DNA of 64,000 nt, taken from assembly GCA_015680905.1 (NCBI GenBank), contig CM027378.1, positions 8,661,001 to 8,725,000 on the forward strand, given 5' to 3'. Origin of the DNA: Coptis chinensis. Its lineage: Eukaryota > Streptophyta > Magnoliopsida > Ranunculales > Ranunculaceae. This document shows positions 46,186 to 60,321 of this stretch, one piece after another; position 1 is the first letter of the stretch; each line of letters begins with the position of its first letter. The translations under genes and the position numbers were made by a program. The notes under the pieces are model-generated. The model was not told the DNA's origin, did not search any database, and worked only from the letters and a program-made list of their open reading frames with translations.

Positions 46186-47440
46186 ATCAACTTTTAACAT
46201 GTTGAGTGCTGTGCTTCGGAATTGTCCAATCAATTTCTGCATATTCCATCTCGCACACCTTGGGAATTTTCTTTCATGATTTTCCACCTTTTTAATGAGT
46301 GTGGTGTGCTCACATATCCAAAACTGCAATGTGTGTGATGAAACCCATATTTAGTGCTAAAAATGTTATACAAAACAGGCATTTACAAAGATTTCATATA
46401 TGAACAATCATTGTTCATACTCCACCAATTGTTATACAAACATACAAACATATATATTAAGGAGATGCAGTTGAAATACTATACCATAAACATTATTGTG
46501 CATCCACTGATCGCCTTTATCTTCGCCTTTTGTGCTTTTGGCTGCAAAGAATCAATTCGTCGTGGATAGCATTGGGCCAAGACAACTTTCTCAATGATTC
46601 CAAGTCTTCTACAGCCTTGATTAAGGGCCAAGTTACTCGAATTGACGTTAGCAAAGAAGCAAGTGGTGAACATGTAAAGTTTACATCAGCCTTGAGAAAT
46701 CTTCACCGTGATGTTCATCATTTGTCTCATTCAAGGTCTGCAATATTGCACCCCTTATATCAGCCTTGTTGATTATTGATTTCTCCCCACCACCCAAGTA
46801 CTTTGATATGAATCTTGTTTGTTTATCTTTAGAACCAATAGTCTCCGTTGATTAAAAACATTTCATTCTGTAAAAGCAGCCCAAACATTAGACTTATCTC
46901 CTCATAAGTCACTTTTAAACTTTTTCCATCTATCCGAAATTCATTAGAGTTGAAATCATATTTGTCCAAGAGATTAAATATTTCTTTGTTGGGCTTGTTT
47001 ACGCTACCTTCTACAATCTCCCTTCCCACAATGCTTTAAACAACAAACTGCAATGGTGTCTTCTTCATTGCCTCAACATAATTTTCTTCGAATTTTTTTT
47101 TCCATTAGAAGTTTTACTAGTTTTATCATATAGAGAGGTCGCTTCAAGAAATGAGGTGCATGTGCCTTGGTCGATACTAGTTCTTTTCCTGATCTTCCTT
47201 TTCCTCCTCCTCTTCATTCTCCTTTTCACTCTCCTCTCTTCTTCTTTCTTCTTTTTAGAAACCGCTTCCTACTCTTCTTTTTTAGGAACTACTTTGTCGC
47301 TTGACTCTTTCTTCCTTTTCTTGGTAGGAGTCCTACTCGATTCTCGCTTCGCTTGCTTAGTTGCAGATTTCAACATGCTCTTTTCCCTGGGACTTATTTT
47401 TCTTTGATTTGTTCTTCCTCTTTGATTTGCTTTTCATCCC
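46141..47440 (-). pseudogene. Second DUF1985/Ulp1-type plant gene, N-terminal half, broken
   Basis: On the minus strand from 47440: a basic start (PREKSMLKSATKQAKRESSR, RRVKRRMKRRRKRKIRKRTS). Then 47029-46829 gives MGREIVEGSVNKPNKEIFNL, EFRIDGKSLKVTYEEISLMF and GLL, the same motif position as YLTF..DVALLTGL at 29.6 kb. Next, in another frame, AVEDLESLRKLSWPNAIHDE (46600-46540). 46329-46141 gives LQFWICEHTTLIKKVENHER and KFPRCARWNMQKLIGQF, the FW.cEHT...FPR..RW motif that closes the domain. All parts are in the right order. The 3' end runs into the triplicated unit, so no protease domain is present. A first exon may be the small frame at 47816-48034. Confidence 0.6.
46395..46428. repeat. Single palindrome unit
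   Basis: ATGAACAATCATTGTTCAT with flanking ATACTCC, an isolated unit within the 3' part of the DUF1985-like pseudogene. Confidence 0.8.
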
Positions 47441-47539
47441 TTTGGAGTAATTCCTACAAATAAATGAACAAATAAATGAACGCCGATATCAAAATTAAAA
47501 ATAGCAAAGTACCTACTACAAACATTAGTCTCGTTGATG

Positions 47540-47790
47540 TATGGTCGTATGAACATTCACTGTTTATAGTTCAATGGTATGAACACTAAATGTTAATAGT
47601 CCAACAAGAGTATGATCATTCAATGTTCATAGTCCACTCCATTATATGAACACTGAATGCTTATAGTCCAACAAGAGTATGAACAATGAATGTTCATACA
47701 TATATTTCCTAACATTCATATCCTAACATGTAAACCGCAAAGTTACCATGAAAATCCAAATAGTGATATGAACAAATAATGTTCATATCT
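47540..47790. repeat. Palindrome array K
   Basis: Six degenerate units (TATGAACATTCACTGTTTATA to TATGAACAAATAATGTTCATA) with GTCCAACAAGAG spacers, the array B subfamily. It lies between the possible first exon and the body of the DUF1985-like gene, so probably in an intron. Confidence 0.8.
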
Positions 47791-47815
47791 TTTTATAGCA
47801 AAAAAATCACGAATT

Positions 47816-48034
47816 TCAATAATTATAACATGAAAAATATAATTCAACATCATTGAAATGTACCCATAATGGTAGTTCACCTTCTTCCCCGTTCTCAAGT
47901 TGTGAAAATAACACAATTTGTTGGTCTAATTTATCTTGGTGTTCTTCACAATAAATTTGATTTTGAAGACTTAGATTTGTGCAATTTTCAGTGTTGCATG
48001 TGTTCTCTTCAGTCCGCAACGGTGATTTTGACAT
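47816..48034 (-). CDS. Small Cys/His-containing frame, possible first exon
   Basis: A 72-aa frame, MSKSPLRTEENTCNTENCTN, LSLQNQIYCEEHQDKLDQQI, acidic thereafter. The C-x4-C..C-x2-H pattern resembles a short zinc-binding motif. A CTCTCC-poor but T-rich upstream region (48060-48130) could be the leader. I recognise no family. It may begin the gene at 46.1-47.4 kb. Confidence 0.35.
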   Translation of the reverse strand: MSKSPLRTEENTCNTENCTNLSLQNQIYCEEHQDKLDQQIVLFSQLENGEEGELPLWVHFNDVELYFSCYNY

Positions 48035-48059
48035 TTTGTTTTGTTTTGATGGAAATTTG

Positions 48060-48949
48060 AGATTTTGCTTAGGTTTTCGGTTTGTGGAGAGTTTTTTGCG
48101 GGAGTTTGTGAAGCGTTTTTTTTGCGGGGGTTTTTGATTGTGTACACGTATTCAAGGGCAAACTTGAACTTTCCCCCGTCCCTATCCTTGAGAGTGATTA
48201 TGAATTAAGCTTGGGTTTGGGAGTGATTATTTCACTTGGTCTCTCATTTATGCGCCAGAAACTCTTCTCCAAACTCTATCGGCTTTCAAAAGGTAACAAG
48301 TATTCTGTTTAGTCTCTTAATTATTTTTCACTCTTCTTGTTTCTAAACATATATACTTGGAATTAGGGATTTGGAGATATCACCTGCGACCATTCCGAAC
48401 TCCTTTTTTATTTTATTTTTTTTTTCTTTTGTTGCATTGTTTTTTTAACATACGAGGGCATTAACTTATTAACTTATTTGGTTGATTATTTTTCCTCTTA
48501 TTGTTTGCCCCCTTAATGTGTTTTTTGTTACATATAAGCATCCAAACTGATCGCTCATTTTAAGATAGTTTCATTGGAGTATACTCAATCTTTTAATTAT
48601 TATTTATTTGAGGTGGTTGCACAGCTTTAAACTATGTTTTAATATAAACAAGAAAACACCTACAAATACGATTATGCATCACAAAATTATTGTAAACGTT
48701 CTAGTGATGGGAGATGATCCTCACTTGGTTACAAATGACATCTAAATGATTACGCTTGCAGCTTTCTACTAGAACCAAAAGAAGTAGTCTCAGACGAAAT
48801 GGGAACGGTCATACCGAGGCGGACCAGCCAGTCACTTGTATATGCAAGATGACCATATATCGCCGTTACTTGTGGAGGGAGTGGTAATTTATTTCGATTT
48901 CTACTCTTCTTTAATTTTATTGCACATATCGATTCACAACCAATAACTC
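48060..48949. other. Intergenic region between divergent genes
   Basis: T-rich sequence with poly-T runs (48400-48430). It separates the minus-strand gene ending upstream here from the plus-strand mobile-domain gene. No coding blocks recognised. Confidence 0.4.
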
Positions 48950-50360
48950 GTGTAAATGATAAACAGATCGCCCATTGGTTCGCACTCCATGAGCACACTA
49001 AAAATTTACATCGATGGAAGTTATCCGAAACCAAAAGAAGATGGTTTCAAAATGGGGTTTCAATACCTTAGAAAAATTCAACATTTCCAAGGGGACAGAG
49101 AGTTGATATCCGCCTCGATTGACCCATGGAGACCTGAAACCAATTCTTTCCACTTCCCGCCGCTTTGAACTTACAATTACTCTTCGGGATGTAGGTCATA
49201 TATTAGGCTTGAACATCTTTGGGAATGCCCTTGTTGACAACTTGACCGGAGTGCAGAAAAAGGCTTGCTCAAAAATTTTGGCGCTTTCACCCCTAAAGAC
49301 AAAGTAAGAGGGAAAAGCGTTGATATCCGATGGTTGATGATACCTTTTCCAATGTTGGATCTGAACATCGACAAGGGGCCACAATTGCATATGTCCCGTA
49401 CTTCATTGAAGCACCATATTTTCTGAAGGAGGGGGCAACTGTGTCCATACCAAGTACCTACAATTTCTGAACAATATTGAGTCTTGTGCCATGTATGCTT
49501 GGGCTAGTGCTACTCTTGCGTATTTATTTAAGGCCCTAAAGGGAGCATCAATCCGCCGTACACCAAATGAGTGCAAGAGAGGAACAAAATCAAATTTTTG
49601 ACTCAACTTGTATGGTTCTTCTACATTGTTGTTGGTACGTATTGTTGGGTATAGTTGAACTTTTTTGGATTAATTGTAGAGCATGTCTTCAGTGCGCATG
49701 TTGTATGGTACGCAAGATGTATGGGCCTTTAGATTTAGCCTTAATTGTATATTGTGGAATTGATGTAACTTTTAAAATTTTGACTGTAGACTTGGTTTTA
49801 TGAGAGGTTCCGCTTGTATCCATTGACTCGTGAACCAAAAGTTGTATTCCCAAGCGCTTCTTGCGATGGAAATATATCGTGGATCGAATTCACGTAAAAG
49901 CAATCATTATCAAGTTATCGAGATGAGTTGAACACACCACCTTGAGGATCGTTAGCGCCTTATCGGTACCAACAATTTATAAAACACATTATGTCCGCAT
50001 ACCGTTACTAATATTAATTTGTTTCTTAGGTTGTCCGCAGCCATGGGATAAGTGGCTTAATACTCCTGATTTTGCCTTTTGTCTTCACTCTTGGTCCCGA
50101 CACCTACCGGCTGATCCACTTCGATTATGTAGTGAAGTATATGCCCGATCGTTGTATGGGAGGCAATTTGGGTTTCAACAACATATACCAGCCCCGCCGC
50201 ATTTATGGGACCGCGGAAGCCAAATCGAATTCATGGAAAGATGTGTTAGGGAGTGGAATGATTGGTGGATGGGTCATTGTGAACACATAGTAGACTACCC
50301 TCGTGATAATACGAAAGTGAAGTGTATCCGGATTGGTACCGGATCACCGCTTTGACTCGA
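48950..50360 (+). pseudogene. Plant mobile domain (PMD, aminotransferase-like) gene, broken
   Basis: Pieces in order: GFQYLRKIQHFQGDRELISA and SIDPWRPETNSFHFP (49050-49160), LTITLRDVGHILGLNIFGN (49167-49225), RSNIGKG-like spacer, LQFLNNIESCAMYAWASATL and AYLFKALKGASIRRTPNE (49460-49570), then LGCPQPWDKWLNTPDF and RQFGFQQHIPAPPHLWDRGS with WNDWWMGHCEHIVDY (50030-50310). This is the classic PMD layout: WRPETHTFH, TLqDV..iLGL, YaWGaA.LAyLYR, RqfGl.Q.IP. PMD proteins are nuclear factors in TE silencing (the MAIL1/MAIN family) and are also carried by TEs. Frame shifts occur at about 49165, 49310 and 49570. It ends just before the MULE-R 3' end and converges with it. Confidence 0.75.
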
Positions 50361-50689
50361 AGTTACACCAATCGGCTTCCGGGCGAAGTTGTTGTTCATG
50401 GATAGATGGCAACGAGAGGTGATTTTTTGTGAATCTATTAGTTTGCTCTATACCCCAACTTCTACTATGATGTGACGAATCACTTGAAAAAAAAATTAAA
50501 ATTGGTGTTCAAATAAATAGTCCGATGGTGACCTACCCATGCCCTATTGTTGTCAATCTATGATGGACTTGTCATTACAATAGTCTCGTTATTTTTGTTT
50601 ACTTATGGTTAGTTCTATAATTGATGTAACCTCGATCTATAACAGATTATTGTAAGTTTCGTCTTTCTTGCAGAGGGAGCGCTATTTGC
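50361..50689. other. Spacer between PMD remnant and MULE-R
   Basis: No coding blocks. CTTTCTTGCAG at about 50662-50672 is a strong acceptor-like site immediately before the conserved small frame in the MULE end. Confidence 0.4.
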
Positions 50690-50925
50690 ATTTACTGTAT
50701 GACAGGAATATCCTTGGTAGTTCGCCAGTCCTGAATTCTTATTACGAATTAAGATAGCTTGTTCTAGAACCCATCACTCCCTCGCTCACTTTGTGTCAGA
50801 AAGGCAGCCGGTGTTCTTTTGTCACAACACAAGTGATAAAGCTCACCGCCCGAAGCTCGATACGCCTTTGGTTCCTACCTTAAACCGACAAAGCACTTAC
50901 CATATTCTTGCATTTTAATGCTATT
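50690..50925 (+). pseudogene. Conserved small antisense frame at the MULE 3' end, right copy
   Basis: Reads RERYLHLLYDRNILGSS in one frame and SRTHHSLAHF, VFFCHNTSDKAHRP, LVPTLNRQSTYHILAF in others, matching the left copy. It has one more indel than the left copy. It lies directly after an acceptor-like CTTGCAG. Confidence 0.35.
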
Positions 50926-51089
50926 TACAGAGCACTTAACAAAAACTAGTTAATACCATTTCGACAAATTCTAATACATTCTGCAATTTATGACAAGATA
51001 TACACATACACAAAATAGATATTAAAGCCAAAAACCTCACAAGACAAGGATAGTTACGAAAAGGTCTAAATCCATAACATTTTTGGAAC

Positions 51090-51620
51090 CCTTTTATACC
51101 ACTTCCACGATCCTTGGTTCCATTATAGTTGCCCAATCCCAAGCTTCGTCCCATGCAAATGACTCCCACCCTCGAGCAAGTGGCGGAATAGGACTATCAT
51201 CTTCAAGCACGAAGTTTCACAAAATGTGTGCCCTCCAATGTGGCCTATTGCCGCTTATCCGACACGAAGTTGGATCAGGAGCAGTCCATAAAGGAAAGTA
51301 TGACATACATTCTTTCTCTCCAATGACGACAAGGACACACCGAAAAGTATTAGCAGCTAAAAATCCCATTGAAGGAAGTTCAAACCATTCTTTGGGGTTC
51401 ATCGATATGGAACTCAGACATCGAGATTTGTCTTGATCGCTTTTTTCGTTTTTCTCCACCCATCATTGAAATATAATCTGCCTCATGGGAAATCAACTCT
51501 CAACAACATAAGAGCCCTCACAAGTAATCCATGCATCACCTCCATTAGACCCTAAGCATCGTGGCAATCACGCTTAAATCCACAATGTCCATTCGGTTCA
51601 ACATCTTGCCAATCCACAAT
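51090..51620 (-). pseudogene. OTU-like domain of MULE-R, frameshifted
   Basis: On the minus strand GHCGF keeps the catalytic Cys position (about 51590), then ALM-like, ELISHEADYISMMGGE, NPKEWFELPSMGFLAANTFR, VLVVIGEKECMSYFPLW and APGW..WDE. Small deletions in the EKRKK stretch (about 51445) and near 51250 break the frame. Compared with MULE-L, the active-site Cys is intact but the frame is worse. Confidence 0.7.
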
Positions 51621-53650
51621 GAAGTCTCAGATCAATGGATTTAAGTCACGTGAGCCCATCATCCCATTTAGACCCAATTTCGTAAATCTACAAACACTTG
51701 AATATGAGTTCTTCTTGGTTTTCTTTTGCATGGTACCAACTTCTTGGCTTTACTATTCTTGCTTTCTTGAGTTACAATTTGTTCCTCAACTGTTTGTGCA
51801 TACTCAAAAGCTGAAGGCTCTTTCTTTGTGTCCCTTTTATCTTTACAAGTCTTCACACCAATTTTTATTCTAGGTGGCCTACCCCTCACATTGGTGTTGA
51901 CCCGAGGCTCTCGCCTGAAAGTTGCCTTTGGATCACCTAGTTCTACACACTTTTTCAGCATCAAAACCTTTTGTTCATCCGGAGCTTAATCAAACTTCTT
52001 CCCGACCAGGCAAGCTCGGCTGAATATCAAAGGACCCATTAGGAAGATCAATCGGAGTGCTACTAAGTCGTCTCCACCTAGGGCGATCAAAGATAAGGGG
52101 ATGCTTCCCCTACCAATTAGAACAATTTCACATAACTTATGCGACAAGGAAGCCCATACATACTCTTGTAAACACAACGACAACGAATTTCATCCGTCTC
52201 CAACTCTAATGGACCTTATTAGCTCTTTTGCTATCAAATCCAATGCATCTCTAGAAATGTACCCTCTAAGTTGCACATATGTGTTTTGTTTGTAACGATG
52301 ATCCCGAGATTCAAGCTCCTATTAAAAGAACTTTCAATTTCGTCACTTGGTTTGTCGAGATTATTAATCAAATTAAAGTTTCAAGTGAAGTTACCATTAT
52401 TGCTAGAACGCAAATGCCTCTTCAAAGAGGAATGCATACTTTCAATTCGGTTCTTGCCGGTACCAAAATGCATATGGAGATCTATCCAAGCCGAGACAAA
52501 CCTTTCTTTTGTACTTCAAAGCCACCGGTCTTCTATGTATTCCACAACACCATAATGATCTCCGTACTCAAGTTTAAAACAACGTAGGTGTTCCAAGTAC
52601 TCAACTTCAGTACGAGCTGTTATCACTGTTTCGAACATAAACATAAATTGTTCATACTCAACAAATTTCTCAAATGTTTTTTTGGCCTCTGTCTCGATGT
52701 TCCTCCTGATGTGAACTCGACACAAGAAGTGTGCAGCTTTAGGAAACACTATAACTATCGTATTCATAAGTGCCAACTCACAATCAGTCGTAATTATCTT
52801 TACAGAAGTAGCTTTGTAGTCCAGAATATCACGCAACCTCTTCAAAACCCATAGGTAAGAACCTTCTTTCTCAATCTCCAAATACCCAAAAGCAATACAG
52901 AATGTCTTCATCGTGGATGTGAACCCAACAACTTCAAACAATGGCATCTTGAAGACATTCGCCTTGTAATGCAAATCCATGATAATGACCTCGGAAAACA
53001 CTTTGCCAAATGAATTGATTGGGGATGTGCAAACAACAAATCTCTACATTCACCATTCATCGGATTATCCCTATGAAACTCGGTAATGAAATTCTTCTAA
53101 ATTTCTTAGAAATTCTTGCATTTGGTTTCTTCCACTCAACCGAACCAACCGATTCTTGTGACGATAATTGTATAAAGTGCTTTTGTTTGACAAATTATTG
53201 TCATCTCTCTGTTTCAAGAGGGTAAAATTTCACGCCGGTTTAACACCACTCAAAGACAAATCTCAACAATCAATTTTTCTTCACTTTTAACCTTCCTTCC
53301 TTTAATGCACGACCAATAAGATGCTCCCCAATAGTATGATTATGAGTTCCACACATAACACTTTCAAGATCCATCCACCTTCGTTTCAGAATTCCCTTTC
53401 AACACAAAAATGGATGACCACATTTCTTTGAACCGGATTGCCTATATTCTTTGGTTTTTTGTTCAATATTTTCGGCTTTTACGGATGGTCTAAATTTTCC
53501 ACTCCCTTCGCGAACTCAAGAAAACTCTAGGTCTTCAAGTCCCTCGATTATCGGACCTTGATATCACAACCACAACTCCAACAAATCATACCAACCGGCC
53601 GAACACCATCGGATCAACGAGTGACGATCTTCGAAGACCTGCGTAAACCC
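51621..53650 (-). pseudogene. MULE transposase with SWIM finger, right copy, broken
   Basis: The longest frame is 53001-52516: VIIMDLHYKANVFKMPLFEV, GFTSTMKTFCIAFGYLEIEK, VKIITTDCELALMNTI, FLCRVHIRRNIETEAKKTFE and EVEYLEHLRCFKLEYGDHY. Both catalytic Asp are present; CT of the MDCTYKTN motif is changed to LH. Further on, in other frames, are GTGKNRIESMHSSLKRHL (52480-52430), DALDLIAKELIRSIRVGDG and the linker RKPRRTHIQVF. The SWIM part is damaged (ASLSHKLCEIVLIGRGS). The N-terminal CGTHNHTIGEHLIGRALKEG block lies at 53300-53360. The copy cannot encode one full protein. Confidence 0.85.
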
Positions 53651-53894
53651 TTGATCTTAGATACTATTGACGAAAATTGTTTTTTGCTAAGTTATTGATA
53701 AAATAAATAAAAAATACAAGCTTTCAAATTACATTATTACCTCAATTGTTGTATAACGCAGAAGTAGCTATGTCAGTTTTTATAATATATTCGTTTGGTA
53801 GTATAACATAAGAATCACAGATAGATATAACACTATATTTGTCATACTAGAATGTTATGTTAACATATGACATATTCCTCTGCAAGCGCTCCAA

Positions 53895-54260
53895 CCTTCT
53901 GTTATGTTCATAGTCCAATTGTGGTATGAACAAATAATGTTCATAGCTCACGACTATGAACAATCATTGTTCATAGTCAATTGTGGTATGAACACTCATT
54001 GTTTATAGCTCAACACTCATTGTTCATAGCATTGAGTGTTCATAGCTACCGAACTATGAACAATCACTGTTCATAGCTACCGAACTATGAACAATCATTG
54101 TTGATTGTTCATAGTCGAATTGTATGAACAAAGAATATTCATAGCTCATGACTATGAACATTGATTGTTCGTAGTACGTACAGTATACAGAAACATACTG
54201 GAAAGTAGAATTGTTCATAATTCGGTAGCTATGAATAATGAGATGTTCATAGTCCCTTTC
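53895..54260. repeat. Palindrome array L, inverse of array A
   Basis: Same unit order and spacers as array A in inverse orientation. Perfect or near-perfect palindromes occur at 53955-53977 and 54086-54104. It has one unit more than the left copy around 54098-54115 (ATTGTTGATTGTTCAT), a sign of unit-level turnover. Confidence 0.85.
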
Positions 54261-54545
54261 TCCCCACGCATTACAATCAAGAATTGGTTTCTTAATCTCA
54301 TTATCAGATTTAGTACTAATCAGTGCAGTCCTCATCATAATGAGGAGGAACCAAAGGTATATTCACAATAATTTTAGATCTTCCGACCTCCTAGGAGTTA
54401 TGTCATATAATTTTAGATACTCACTGATAGATATGACACTATATATGTCATACTCGAATGTTATGTCACTTTTTATAATATATATACGTTTGGTAGTATA
54501 CTACAATCACAGATAGATATGACATTATATTTGTCATACCAGAAT

Positions 54546-55029
54546 GTTATGTTACTGTTTATGGCATATTCCTCTGTTCAGCGCTGTAAGAACGAACAGA
54601 TCCATTTATGAACTGACATATGTCTGCTGATGGTCTTGTCTCATGGTGAGGGACAACCCCAACATCCCAACAATAAGAAACAAATGTAATATACAAACAA
54701 TGCTTGTCAATATAATATAGTATAGAATATTGCTCTATTTCATTGATTAAACCAAAGAAAATAAGAAAATAACACCATAGATACCGCTACAAAATAATTT
54801 AGAAGCCAATCTTGAAATCTTCACCATTGTGGGATATTACAAAAATGCTTACAAAAATCTTGTTAGAAGATTAGCAACAATCGCTTCTAAAGCTTAGCAA
54901 AGATTGTACTCCTCTTTTCCTAACGCCAACCATCCGTAATACGGAAAAAACTCTCCCCCGTCGTCACTATAAAACTTTCCAACATTGAATTTCTCCTAAA
55001 CCTTCCTCCCAACCTCATCCACAGAAACG
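54546..55029. other. Flank between MULE-R and the second FAR1 pseudogene
   Basis: CTCTGTTCAGCGCTGTAAG and CGAACAG hairpin at 54572-54600. After that, GGACAACCCCAACATCCC, ATTGCTCTATTTCATTGATT and an AT-rich stretch reminiscent of LTR or 3'-UTR sequence. No coding blocks. Confidence 0.4.
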
Positions 55030-57880
55030 CTATAAGTTCAACAGAGAAAAATAGTCACTCTAATGGTACAATCTAAGTTTAGTTTACTCCCTACTAGAAA
55101 AATTACGCCGGGTAAAAATTGTGTCTTACCTTCCAAATCGGGACACCTACACTTTGTGTGTCTCCGTAGATCGACACTTGCTACATTGCTTGGTCTTTTC
55201 GAGATCCTCCCCGCTTCATTACCAACTTCCACTACCACCAAACAAGCAACATTACTTTGAACCCCATGAAAATAACAAACAAGAAACATTTTCTTGCGTT
55301 TATAAAAAGAAGATAACGCCGCAAAATTATCACTTACATCCAAGATCTCTATTTAACCCGGCCATCATCCGCGACTCACATCGAAACTCCTGCAAAGACG
55401 CCGACATAGTTAAGGCTTTAGCACTTGGACCAGTAAACAAAGGCACCACAAGAAAGATATTGATGAATACAAATCGAATCAACAAACTTTTGTAACTATT
55501 TAATGTTAACGCACAAGGAAATATGGCAACAAAGATAAGAAACTTACCCCCATCGCTTGATGCAAAAGTGGACATGTGGGCCTTGTGTGCCCGACGATAC
55601 CACGGGGCCACACTTCTTTTTCTTGTCTCATTCTCGACCTTTCAATCTACTACGCTTATGCGCCTACCCTTCGATTTTACGTGTGGTGGATCATTAACAA
55701 ATGGACGATGGGCGGTTTAGGTGGGGTGAAAGGCATCTCTACCTCTACGGTGCCTTTAGAAGACGGAATGCCATCCATTGTACCACTTTCTCGGTGGAAT
55801 ATAAGGCATTTCAAAGGGAACTTGTGGACCGCCTTGAAGCTCTAGAAAAAGATGATAACATGGATTTAAAAACTTCATCGCTTTTTGGTCGCTTTGAGAG
55901 GCCCACAAACATATCTTCTTGCATTTCCCTATAAGCTCACCGTGACGAATAATGGAAGCGACCGCGAAGAAAAACTTGGATCGTTATTTGAATGACAGAT
56001 TTAGCAACTCGTGGTCCATCTCCTTAAAAACAAATCTGGGGTATTTCACAAAGGTCCTCGTGTTTGTAAACCGAAATGATATGTCTACATGGAAATCCAA
56101 ACGACTGAAATAGCCCACATGAACATCTAGCATCCCGCTTCTAAAAGGTTGTATTCCACACTCGCCTTTTTGCCTGCTCGGATGATGGCCGATGGTGTAT
56201 ACACGAAATATTGTCACCAACATCACGCTTATCTTCTACAAAGTTGTACATCGATTCCTCCTCAGAATCGCTTCATAAAAGCAAGAAAAGTAGCTCGAAA
56301 GTATAGATGGATTCTCGCCGCTTTGCATATTCAATCAAGTGGCTACCAATGAAAGGCTTCGCCGCGTATCCTTACCTTTCTTCGTGTTTCTCGGTGACGG
56401 ATATTTGCAACCGCCAATTCCATTTTCCCAAATAGCTCAAACAAAATTGATCCCGGCTTAACATGATGTCTTATAACAGAGTTAATAGACTTCAAGAACG
56501 TTGGTTGCTTCGCGAACCGCCAAAGAACTCACCATGAAGATAATGATTCTGCCTAACCTCGCCGTTTTCTTACAGACCTTCATCACCCATGTGTTTATGA
56601 CTAACTTCAGATTTTTCCACTAGTCGCCTCCACCTTTTTTTCTCGAACTCTCCCCGAACATTTCATAAACATAATAGAGTTGAACTCATGCAAATCCGTG
56701 GATTTTGACATTGGTGATGCAATTTTTCAATACGTGCCAAGAGCAATGTTCGGTTTCAATCTGGAAGAATAGATTTCAAAGCTTTACGAATCGGCACGTC
56801 ACCATCAAGAATGACCGATTTAGGGTGTTCACCATACATCGGTCAATAAATGATTTCAATACCCACTTATAAGTGTCGCCGCACTCACTTATGATCGAGC
56901 AAAACCAAAACTATAGTCCGTAGGTGGTTGTTGATTCCAAAGAAACACAACGATCGGTATCATCTGGTAATCGATTGCTCTCAGACGTTGAATCAAACAA
57001 CAACACATCACCAAAGCTACAGTAATCCAGGCGGGAGGTGGAATCCGCCCAAAACAGCCCAGCCAACTGCCCACTCGCATTTAACTCATAGTTGTAATAA
57101 AATAAAGGATCTAACTTCACCTTGTCCTCTAAGTTGGTAAGCGGTGTGTTGGCGGCCGCCATCAATACGATGACTTCTCCTCTCTTTTCCCATTTTGTTA
57201 TACAAGTCTTTTTTAAAGAAAACTAACATTAAGGAAACCTCCAAATTATATGTGCATAGTGACCCATCACTTGGCATTTACTTAACACCGACATCATTTA
57301 GGCATCGTAGCAAATTCCAACGCTTCTTCGACTCACATTTCTATGTGACCGAGAAACATTGAACTCGGATATCGCATAAGTGGATGTGTGTGTTCCCCAA
57401 TAAACTCTTTCACAAATCAAAACTTTGCTTCGAATAAAAACAACAACAAAGCAGTTTTTACAATTGAACCTAGTGGCCCATCGTCTGGTGTTCTTTTTGG
57501 TGTCATCGATTGAGTTTATCCGCATGTCGCTTGACCTTGGGATGAACACACAAATCTCCGCTTTAATAGCAACTCCATTTGATGAATTCTATAAACATCC
57601 TTACGAACACCGAAGCCAACCGATTTGGCATACTCATTATAAATAGTGTACGCCTCGTCCGAGGTCTTGAACCGCATAGATAAAATGTTGCTTTGTCTTC
57701 TATATAAGCCCTATATGTATCGGACTCTTCAAAGATCGCTATCACTATCATCAATATTTTCATTCTCCATCGTGGAAACAAATGATTCCACATCCGGAGA
57801 ATCACTTTCATCATACCCAAAACTTTCAAACATAGACTTCTAAGAAACTCTTCGTCATCATCGAGCCTTATTCGATTCAC
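55030..57880 (-). pseudogene. FAR1/FHY3-related (FRS) pseudogene, second subfamily
   Basis: Minus strand, in order. EAYTIYNEYAKSVGFGVRKD and GEHTHPLM from the FAR1 zinc-binding domain (57680-57370). LYNKMGKERRSHRIDGGRQH (57215-57160). LDPLFYYNYELNASGQLAGL and FWADSTSRLDYCSFGDVLLF with DST (57110-56990), the first catalytic Asp region. SVILDGDVPIRKALKSILPD (56820-56765), the second Asp. GEFFGGSRSNQR (56540-56505), the position of the catalytic Glu motif, and LFELFGKMELAVANIRHRE. RSGMLDVHVGYFSRLDFHVD (56140-56080), a SWIM remnant whose Cys is changed to Asp. A C-terminal RRHTKCRCPDLEGKT-type tail extends to about 55100. Shifts and stops are frequent. It is not a copy of the 6.9-8.7 kb pseudogene; motif spellings differ throughout. 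Confidence 0.75.
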
Positions 57881-59785
<1,905 letters not shown>

Positions 59786-60321
59786 GATGCAATTTTTTTT
59801 CCTGGGAAAGATTAATGAAAAAGTTAATATTAGGGAATGTAAGTTGGGTTTTGAAAAGCCACGTTGAACCCACTGGCATAAGAATAACAGCATCTTCATA
59901 GTTTTCTTAAAATGAACTTGGAGGACCTCGAAATTGAAAATAGATATATAATCGTCTGAAGAGTTACATGATTTAAGTTGATTGTCATTCGTTTCATCTT
60001 CTGCTAGTTTTGTGAATTATTAATCATGGTTGCCAAATGATTCTGAATCATTTTGAAATGGAATGTTTGAAGGTAGACGAATGAGATTTGACCACGTGGA
60101 TTTAGTAGGTTTTTAGTCTTTTTGGAAAGGCTGGGGGACGGGACGAGTCGACCGTCGTAGGGATTAACGGTGACTTGTTTTAAACCGGTGGATGATTGAC
60201 ACCTGTGGTTTGGCGGGTTTTTCATAATTGGGTAGACCGGTAGAGTAGTGCTATAAGGACCTACTTTTTAGACGGCGTGGCGAGTCAAAAGTCACGATCC
60301 ACCATAATGAATGAAGAGTCA
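59786..60321. other. Downstream of GCN2 exon B; no gene
   Basis: 59805-59830 repeats AAGATTAATGAAAA-GTTAATATT from the end of exon B (59746-59769), a micro-duplication. The rest is unique AT-rich sequence with a GC-richer patch at 60130-60300. Confidence 0.4.

Larger units (their letters stand above)
50690..54545 (-). mobile_element. MULE-R: degenerate Mutator-like element, right copy (inverted)
   Basis: Reverse-complement counterpart of MULE-L, with well over 85% identity by eye in shared blocks. It has the same 5' block, palindrome array, transposase, OTU-like region and 3' segment. It lacks about 1.05 kb matching 980-2030 of MULE-L; at the junction (about 53752-53770) short filler CTTCTGCGTTATACAACAAT replaces it. 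Two inverted copies 45 kb apart could pair or recombine and invert the interval. Confidence 0.75.
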
